Origin: Curtobacterium flaccumfaciens
GTDB lineage: Bacteria; Actinomycetota; Actinomycetes; Actinomycetales; Microbacteriaceae
Reading direction: 5' to 3'
Length of the DNA: 64,000 nt
Assembly: GCF_004361695.1 (NCBI RefSeq)
Contig: NZ_SNVW01000003.1
Span: 186,001-250,000 of the forward strand
The position numbers and the translations under genes were made by a program. Within the stretch, counting starts at the first letter, position 1. Each line of letters starts with the position of its first letter. The notes under the pieces were generated by a model, which did no database searches, had not been told where the DNA came from, and saw only the letters and a program-made list of their open reading frames with translations. This document shows positions 28,128 to 36,000 of this stretch, piece after piece.

Positions 28128-28940
28128 CTACTCGGCGACGACCGGGGGGACGAACCACGGGGGGAAGACCGCAACCCGGGGAGCGTGTCCACCGTGGTCC
28201 TGCAGCACCGCCTTGACGGTCTGCCGGACGCGGTCGTTCGGCACGCCGATCACCGCGACGGCGGAGAACGGCACGCTCGGCCCGGCGAGCAGCTCGAGGC
28301 CGAGCATCTCCGGGTCGGTGAAGTCCGTGCGGCGGATGAGGTTCGTCGCGGCCTCGGGACCGACGGCGAACCGGACGTCGTCGGCGTCGGCGTCCTGGTC
28401 GGCGACGATCACGGACGCGCCGAAGGCCGAGACGGGCACGACGAGCATGATGTACTCGATCGCCTTCGTCCGGCGTGCCGCGTCGGACCAACGCTCGCCC
28501 TCGGCACCGCTGCGGAGCTCGTCCCAGCGGGTGGCGTCGGGCGAGAGAGTGAAGGGCACGTGCCCGGCGACGGACGAGCCATCCGGCGCGGTGGCCTCGG
28601 CACGCGCCGCACGGGCGGCGGCGGACGCGACGTCGACGACCGGGGTGACGGCGTCGGACGCGAGGATCGCGCCGGACCCGACGATGTCGTCGAGGTTGTC
28701 CACGTGGGTCACGTGGTGGGCCCGGAGCGACGCGAAGTCACGCGCCTCGGGGAGGTCGGGGACCGGGGACCGCAGCGAGGACGCGGGGGTGGCGGCCTGG
28801 CCGGGGACGGTCCGGAGCGAGGTGGTGATCCGGGTACGCCGGGGGGTCGGGGCGGTGGGGATCTCCGACGCCGCTCGCTGGCGCGGGGCGCAGATGTCGC
28901 AGAGCTCGGTCTCGAATCCGTGGATGCACTCGTCTGTCAC
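28128..28940 (-). CDS. DarT-like (DUF4433) ssDNA thymidine ADP-ribosyltransferase-family protein
   Basis: DarT toxins ADP-ribosylate thymidine in single-stranded DNA and are normally neutralised by the macrodomain protein DarG. In this 270-residue protein (GTG 28940) the family start HHVTHVDNLDDIVGSGAIL lies near residues 75-93, followed by VPFTLSPDATRWDELRSG in place of the usual VPFYF-RSPM block. Near the end, LELLAGPSVPFSAVAVIGV contains the Glu (about 216) that aligns with the catalytic glutamate. The N-terminus has CIHGF-CDIC (Cys5, His7, Cys14, Cys17), a likely small zinc-binding element. No darG is seen in the window. The longer start at 28994 adds 18 residues. Family assignment rests on motif memory and should be tested. 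Confidence 0.7.
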   Translation of the reverse strand: MTDECIHGFETELCDICAPRQRAASEIPTAPTPRRTRITTSLRTVPGQAATPASSLRSPVPDLPEARDFASLRAHHVTHVDNLDDIVGSGAILASDAVTPVVDVASAAARAARAEATAPDGSSVAGHVPFTLSPDATRWDELRSGAEGERWSDAARRTKAIEYIMLVVPVSAFGASVIVADQDADADDVRFAVGPEAATNLIRRTDFTDPEMLGLELLAGPSVPFSAVAVIGVPNDRVRQTVKAVLQDHGGHAPRVAVFPPWFVPPVVAE

Positions 28941-29021
28941 GACTGGTGGGGGTCCTTCCGTGCCCGTGTGGGGGTGGTCGGGCACGAGGTCCAACGGTAC
29001 GTCATCGCGGCGTGTTCCGCG

Positions 29022-29999
29022 TCACTGCCGGTAGAGGAGTGCCCGGACCTCGGACTCGGCGGCGTGCAGCCGGGCCGGGTCGATGGTCTCGCCGTGGTCG
29101 TACGCGTCGAGCAACCGCGGGTCGATGTAGCTCTGCCGGCACACCGTCGGGGTGTTCCCGAGCTCGTCGCTCGCGACCTTCACGGCGTGCGAGACCGCCT
29201 TCCGCCGCTTCGCCTGGGACGGCTGTGGCCCGGTCTCCGCCAGGTCCACGGCCGCGGCGACCGTGCCGTGCAGGGTCCGGAAGTCCTTCGCGGTGAACTC
29301 CTCGCCCGCGCGCTCCTTGACGTAGGCGTTGATGTCCTCGGCGGAGAGGGGCTCCCACTCGGCGCCGCGGCGTTCGCGGAACGAGAGCAGCCGGGCGTTC
29401 GGCCCGCGCCGCTTCATCCCCACGATCACGGTCGCGAGGTCGGGGTCGTGGATGGACGAGGACCACTCCTGGCCGCTCTTGCCGGGGAAGTCGAGCTCGA
29501 TGTCGTCCCCGGAGACGTGGGCGTGCGCGCAGAGGAGCGTGGAGAGCCCACGGCTGCCGTGCTCGGTCGCGTAGCGCTCCGACCCGACCCGGAGGGACCC
29601 CTGGTCGAGCATCCGGAACGCCGCGGCGAGCGCGCGCTGCCGGTCCGGCTCCGGTCGGCGGAGGTCCTGCGTGACCATGCGGCGCGCGGACGGCAGGGAC
29701 TCGGCGAGCGCGAGGGCACGGTCGTACTTGATGCGGTCCATCCGCTGCCGCCACGAGGGGTGGTACATGTACTGCCGCCGGCCGGCCCCGTCGATCCCGG
29801 TGGCGAGGATGTGGCCGTTCTCGTAGGGCGAGATCCAGACGTCGTCCCACGCGGGCGGGATGACGAAGTCCTCGAGCCGCTGCCGGACCTCCGGGTCGGT
29901 GACGGTGGTGCCGTCCGGGTCACGGTACGAGAACCCGCGTCCGCTGCGGATGCGGTGGTAGCCGCGACCGTTGGTCGCGGAGCGGCGGAGACGTGTCAC
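29022..29999 (-). CDS. DNA topoisomerase IB
   Basis: This 325-residue poxvirus/bacterial-type topoisomerase IB relaxes supercoils through a 3'-phosphotyrosine. The nucleophile is Tyr291 in CRQSYIDPRLL. Other active-site residues are visible as Arg137 in SLRVGSERY, Lys174 in FPGKSGQEW, and Arg241 and His244 in FTAKDFRTLHGT. GTG 29999 was chosen because the longer frame from ATG 30071 would translate a palindromic repeat; no strong ribosome-binding site is seen for either. It is encoded directly after the giant surface-protein gene and 81 bases before the DarT-like gene. Confidence 0.92.
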   Translation of the reverse strand: MTRLRRSATNGRGYHRIRSGRGFSYRDPDGTTVTDPEVRQRLEDFVIPPAWDDVWISPYENGHILATGIDGAGRRQYMYHPSWRQRMDRIKYDRALALAESLPSARRMVTQDLRRPEPDRQRALAAAFRMLDQGSLRVGSERYATEHGSRGLSTLLCAHAHVSGDDIELDFPGKSGQEWSSSIHDPDLATVIVGMKRRGPNARLLSFRERRGAEWEPLSAEDINAYVKERAGEEFTAKDFRTLHGTVAAAVDLAETGPQPSQAKRRKAVSHAVKVASDELGNTPTVCRQSYIDPRLLDAYDHGETIDPARLHAAESEVRALLYRQ

Positions 30000-30046
30000 G
30001 TCGTCGATGCAACACGCGTGTGCCTGTGACCGGACCGGGTCAGGGC

Positions 30047-30082
30047 CTGGAGGCGCGGTGCGGGCCCGCACCGCGCCTCCAG
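30047..30082. repeat. Perfect 36-base palindrome of the GGCCTGGAGGCGCG family
   Basis: CTGGAGGCGCGGTGCGGG (30047-30064) is followed directly by its exact reverse complement (30065-30082). It belongs to the dispersed family and sits 12 bases past the stop of the giant DUF11 gene, where it could serve as a terminator. Confidence 0.9.
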
Positions 30083-30094
30083 TCCGTCAACCGG

Positions 30095-33000
30095 TCACGC
30101 TCGACGGCGACGGCGCGTGAGCAGCAGGACCCCACCGGCCGCCATCGCGAGGAGCGCGAGGAGCGCGCCGATCCCGAGTCCGGCGGCTCCCGTGAAGGCG
30201 AGCTCGGCTGCCTTCGGTGCGCTGCGCACCGGTGCGGGGTCGGCCGCACGCTGCGGGTCGGTCGGGCTGGCCGAACTGGACACCGGCGTCACCTGCGTCG
30301 TCGGGGACGCGACCGTCGCGACGTTCGTGATGCGGTCCGGGGCGTCGGAGGCGACCCGTGCCGTGACCTGGAACGCCACCGACCCGCCCACCGCGAGCGG
30401 ACCCGTCAGGGTGCACGTGACGGTCTGCCCGGACGTGCAGGTCGCGGCGCGACCGTCGTTGACGCTCACCAGGGCGAGCCCCTCCGGCAGCCGGTCCGTG
30501 ACGACGACGGGCCCCGGGTCCTCGGTGGGACCGCCGTTCCGCACCGTGATGGTGTACCCGACGGTCTTCCCGCGCACCAGCTGACCCGTGTGCGTCTTCG
30601 TGATCGACAGGCTCGAGGCCGGGTCGACCGCCAGCTCGTCGGCGGCGTCGTTGTCGGCGAGCGTCGTCTCGGTCGTGCTGGTGGCGACCGTCGCGCTGGG
30701 CTGCACGCCCGGGTAGGCGGCGGCCGTCGGCGTCTGGTGGACCGTGATCGCCGGGGCGAGCGACCCGGCCGTCAGGGTGCCGGCCAGGGCGAACGACACG
30801 GTCGTCGAGCCGTCCGCGTTCCGGACCACGCCGGTGACCGTCCAGGCCGGGTCGGCCTCGGTCGACACGTAGGTCAGGCCCTTCGGCAGCGTGTACGTCG
30901 CCGTGACGCCCGCGGCGTCGGACAGGCCGGCGTTCCGGACCTGGACCGTCTCCGGCAGGTCCTTGCCGATGACGGCCGACCCCTCGTGCCCGAGGGTGAT
31001 CGCGACGTTCGCGACCTCGTCGACGTCGAGCGGGCTCGTCGTCGGGCGGTCGTTCGTGCCCGGCAGCGGGTCCGTCCCCTGGCTCGTGACGACCGCGCGG
31101 TTCTCGATGCGGTCGGCCGTGTAGCCGGACGCGACCTTCGTCGTGATCCAGAGTCCCGGGGCGTCCTTCCCGGCGACGATCGTCGTCGGGAGCGAGCAGG
31201 TCACGACCTTCGGGTCGGTGGTGCCGTCGCACGTCCAGACCGAACCGTCGCTCGACGCGCTGACGAAGGTCAGCCCCTCGGGCAGCTGGTCGGTGACGAC
31301 CGTGGTGGGCTGCTCGTCGGACGGTCCCGCGTTGCTGACCTGGACGAGCCAGACCTGCTCCGCCCCCGCCGTGACGCGGCCGGACGCCGTCGTCGAGCCG
31401 ACCTTCGTGACCGGGGTCTTCGACAGCCCGAGCGCCGCGTGGGTCGTGACGGCGACGTCCGCGTCGGCTGTGTCGTTCGACGGGTCGGTGTCCGGTGTCG
31501 CGGAGGACACCGTCGCGGTGTTCGTCAGCGTGCCGGCCGGGGTGCCGGACGCGACGGACGCGGTGACGTGGAACACCGTGCTCGCGCCCGAGGCGAGCGT
31601 GGCGGTCGACCAGGTCGCCGGGCTGCTGCCCTGCTCCCAGGCGTCGTCGTCGGTGGTGACGGCCGTCACGGTCATCCCGGTGGGCGGGGTGTCCGTCCAG
31701 GTGACGTCCCGCGCGTCCGAGGGTCCGGCGTTCGCCACGGTGACGTCGTAGGTGACGTCCGTGCCGGCGTCGGCGCTCGGGGCGCTCGTGCGCTCCTTCG
31801 TGACTGACAGGTCGGCGTGCGTGGTGACGTCGACGGTCGCGGCGTCGTGCGCCGTCGGGCCGGCCGCGGTGACCGGCGACGCGGTGACCGTGTTCACGAT
31901 CGCCGAGCCTCGGAACGACGCCGGGACGTGCACGGTCACGACGATCGTGTTCGGGTCCGTCGCCCCGACGGCGATGCCGTCGTTGCCGGCGAGCGTCAGG
32001 ACGCCGTCGTCGTTCGACACGAGCGTCCAGTGCTGCGCCGTCTCGGCCGACAGCCCGCGGAACTCGACACCGGCGGGCAGCGTGTCCTGCACCAGCACGC
32101 TCGGCGACACGTCGTCGCCAGCGGGCAGGTCGGACGGCCCGTCGGGGTTCGCCACCGTGATCGTGTACGTGACGTCCTGACCGGCGTCGATCGACTCGAC
32201 GTCGGCCCGCTTCGTCACCGACAGGCCCGCGGTCTGCGTGGCGTCGCTGCGTGCCTGGCCCTGCTGCGAGGCGGCGTTGTCAGCCGTCACGACCGCCGTG
32301 TTCGTCAGCGCGCCGCGCATCGACGACGGGGTGGTCACGGTGATCGTGAACGTCGTCGCCTTCCCGGCGGCGAGGGTGCCGTCGAGGACGCACGTGACCT
32401 CGCTGCCGTCCGCCGCGGGGGCCGTGCAGGTCCAGGCGCCGTCGGTCTGCGTGATCGTGTCGGCGCCCTGCTCGAGCGGCGCGTCCGGCTGCAGACGCGT
32501 GCCGTCCAGCAGGGTGTCCGTCACCGTGACGTTCCGGGCGTCGGCCGTGCCGGTGTTCTGGACGCGGATGGTCCAGTCGGCGGCGTTCCCGGCGACGAGG
32601 GTCGGCTGGTCGGCCGTCGGCTCGGCCGTCGGCTGGTCGGCGGTCGGCTGGTCGGCCGTCGGCTGGTCGCCGTTGGCTTCCGGGCCGAACCGCTTCGCGA
32701 TCGTCAGCGACGTGCCGTCGTCGACGCGCGTGGTCGCCGTCGACGAGTCGTTCGACGACGTCGGGTCGGTGGTCGTGGTCGTGTCGACCGCGACCGCGGC
32801 GGTGTTCGTGATCGTCTCGGTCGCCGTGACGTCGGCGTGGACCGTCGCGGTGATCGTGATCGCCCCGGCCGCCTGGCCGTTCACGAGCCCGTCACGCGTG
32901 CAGGTCACGGTGTTGTCGTCCGTGTCGCACGTCCAGCCGGAGTCGGTCGACGTCGCGCTCACCAGGGTCACCGTGTCGGGCAGCGTGTCCGTCACCGTCA

Positions 33001-36000
33001 CGGTGCCGCGGGCGTCCGAGACGCTCTTCGAGGCCGCGTCCTGCACGTTCCGCACCGACAGGTTCCAGGCGATCGTCCCGCCGGCCGGGGCCTTCGCGGA
33101 CGGTCCCGTCTTCGTGATCGTCAGGTCGGCGATCGCGACCGGGGTGACGCTCGCGGTGTCGCGGTCGTTCGCGGTGTTCGGGTCGAACGTCTGCCCGGTG
33201 CCCTGCTCGATCGTCGCGGTGTTGCGGATCGCGGTGAGCGGGGCGTCGGACGGCAGGGTCAGGGCGACGTCGAGCTCGGGGAACGACGCGCCCTTCGCCA
33301 CCGTGGCGCCGTTGACGCAGGTCCAGGTGCCGTCGGCCGGGGTGCAGCTCCAGCCGGTGCCGGTGAACGCCAGCGAGGCGCCGGCGGGCAGGCCGGTCGG
33401 GGCGTCGACCACGGTCGTGCCGTGCGCCGCGTCGCCGCCGGTGTTGGTCACCGTGATCGTCCACGCCTTCGCGGTGGTGGCACCGGCGACGACCTGCGCG
33501 GTCGTGGCGGTCTTCGTGAGGGCGAGGTCGGCTGCGGCGATCCGCGCGGCGGCGACGGCGTCGTCACCGCCGTTCGGGTAGGTCACGAACGAGCCCGTGC
33601 CGCCGTCGTACGAGGTCCCACCGGACGCGTCCGTGACCGTCGCCGTGACGTGGTTCGTGTGGGCGACCGTGCTGCCCGCACCGGGCGTCGTGGCGGCGTC
33701 CGAGGTCGGGGTCGCGCGGTAGTGCAGGGTCATGGTGGCGTTCGCGGCGAGCGGGCCGAGGTCCGACCACGAGAGCGTGCGGCCGCTCGTCGCGGGGTCG
33801 CTCACCGCGGTGGCGGCTCCCCCGTCACGGACGATCGTGGCGCTGCCGGCGACGTACTGCCAGTTCGCGGGGAGGACGTCCGTCGCGGAGACCTTCGTCG
33901 CGGCGCTGCCCTGGTTCGTGAACGTCACCGAGAAGTCCGAGGCGACGCCGATGTAGGACAGACCACCGACGGTGTCGTTCGCCTTCGCGACGGCGACGTC
34001 CGGGAACGCCGGGGTGACGGTCGCGGTGGCCTCGACGGCGGGGTAGCTCGCGCCACCGGTCGCCAGGCTGCGGTACGCACCGGTCGAGACGGTGTTCGTG
34101 AGCGGAGCACCGCTCAGCGAGACGTCGTCCGCGAGCTTCGCGGAGTACGTGTGCTGCACCGATGCGCCCGCACCACCGACGGTGGTCGTCGGCCAGGTGA
34201 CCACACCGCCGCCGCAGTCCGCGGTCGCGGCCCCGAGGGTCCCGCCGTCCGAGATCGAGGCGCCGTCGACGACGATGCCCGCGGGCACGCAGTCGGTGAC
34301 CGTGGTGCCGTACGCCGGGGACGCCCCCTTCGCGTTGGTCACGGTGACCGTGTACCCGACGGTCTGTCCGGGCTCCACGGCCAGCGCGTCGCTGGTCGTC
34401 CCGAGGACCGTCGCCGTCTTGTCGATCGACAGCGAGGGCGCCACCACCGTGGCGTTCGCCGGGTTCGAGGTGGCGGTGCCGTCGGTCGGCGCCGTCCCCT
34501 TCGCGGACTTGTCCCAGGCGAGGTTCGCGGTGTTCGACAGGGCGGTGCCGGCCGTCGCGCTCGTCGTGAGGCGGACCGGGATCGACACGGTGACGGTGAC
34601 GGCGTCGGGCCGTCCGGTCGCGATGTCGCTGACGTCGACGCGGATGCTCCGGGTGGCGGCGTCGACCGTGCCGGTCGCCGTGACGGTGGCGTCGGACGTC
34701 GTCGCCGTGAGCGCGCCGTCCACCGACAGCCCCGCGGGGAGCACGTCGGTCAGACGGGTGTCGAAGACGGACACGTTCGCGGGGATCGTCGCCGTCACCC
34801 GGTAGGTGGCCGCGTCACCCGGACGGAGCGGGAGTGCGGTCGTGTTCCTCGGGTCCGTCGTCGCGGCGGCACCGGGGGTGCCGTCGGTGTCCGACCACGT
34901 CGGCGCGGTGAGCTGCTTCGACACGGACGGCGACGCCACCGTGATGGTGTCGTCCGCGCTCGCGGTCTGGACGTAGGTCGCACCGGCGGTCGTGTAGTCG
35001 GTGTCGAGGCTGGAGCCGACGACCTTCGCGGTGTTCGCGTAGCTCGTGCCGGCAGGGGCCTTGTCGGCGAGGGTGCCGGTCACCGTGATGGTGGTCGACG
35101 CGCCGGGCGCGAGGGTGCCGACGTCCCACGCGTGCAGGGTGCGGTCGGTCCCGCAGGCACCGATCGCGTCGCGCTGCGCCTGGGTCAGCGATCCGGTCGC
35201 CTCGGTGCGCGAGGAGCCGGTGAACTGCAGGGACGACGGGAAGCAGTCGGCGACGAACACGCTGCGGGCGTCGGTCGTGCTCGACTTGTTCGTCGCGGTG
35301 AGCGTCCACGTGACGACGTCCTGGCCGGACACCACGGCACCGTTCCGGTCGTCGGTCTTCGTGATCGCCAGGTTCGGAGCCGTCACCCCGACCGCGACCT
35401 GCTTCGTCGGGGCGACGGACGCGCCCGTGACCGGGTCGGTGCTGCGGAACGTCGCGGTGTTCGTGATCGTCGACGGCGCGAACGCCGTGCCGTCCGACTT
35501 CGGGTACGCGCCCGTGCCGGCGGAGACCGCGAGCCCGGTGACCGTCACCGTGAACGTGACGTCGCTGCCCGTGGTGTTGTCGAACACCGCAGGGAAGACG
35601 AGCGCGCCGCCGCCGTTGGTGTTCGTCGTCGCACCGCCGGTGAAGGTGTAGTCCTGTCCCCCGTAGGTGACCGTCGTGTCACCGTCGGTCATGCCACGCG
35701 TCGCGGCTCCGGGGGCGCCGGGCATGCCCAGCGTCCAGGTCGTCGCGCTCGTCGTCTTCAACCTCGTGACGGCGGCCAGCGGGTCGATCAGCGACGCGGA
35801 TCCGACGCTCGTGCCGGCCTTCACGGTGACGGAGTAGGTGTACGCCAGCGGCTGCCCCGGCACGGCGTTGAGGCCGGACCGGTTCGTGGCGCCGCCGTCG
35901 GTGCCGCCGGTCTTGGCGACGACGACGGGTGTGATCGTCACCGTGCGCTGGTCGTTCGCGGCCACCGCGGCGAGCTGCGATCCGGTCGCTCCGGACGCGT

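Noticed and set aside
33358..33374. A second LAFTG within the DUF11 protein
   Set aside because: It lies in the middle of a repeat module (ASLAFTGTGW) with no following membrane helix or basic tail, so it is not a sorting signal.
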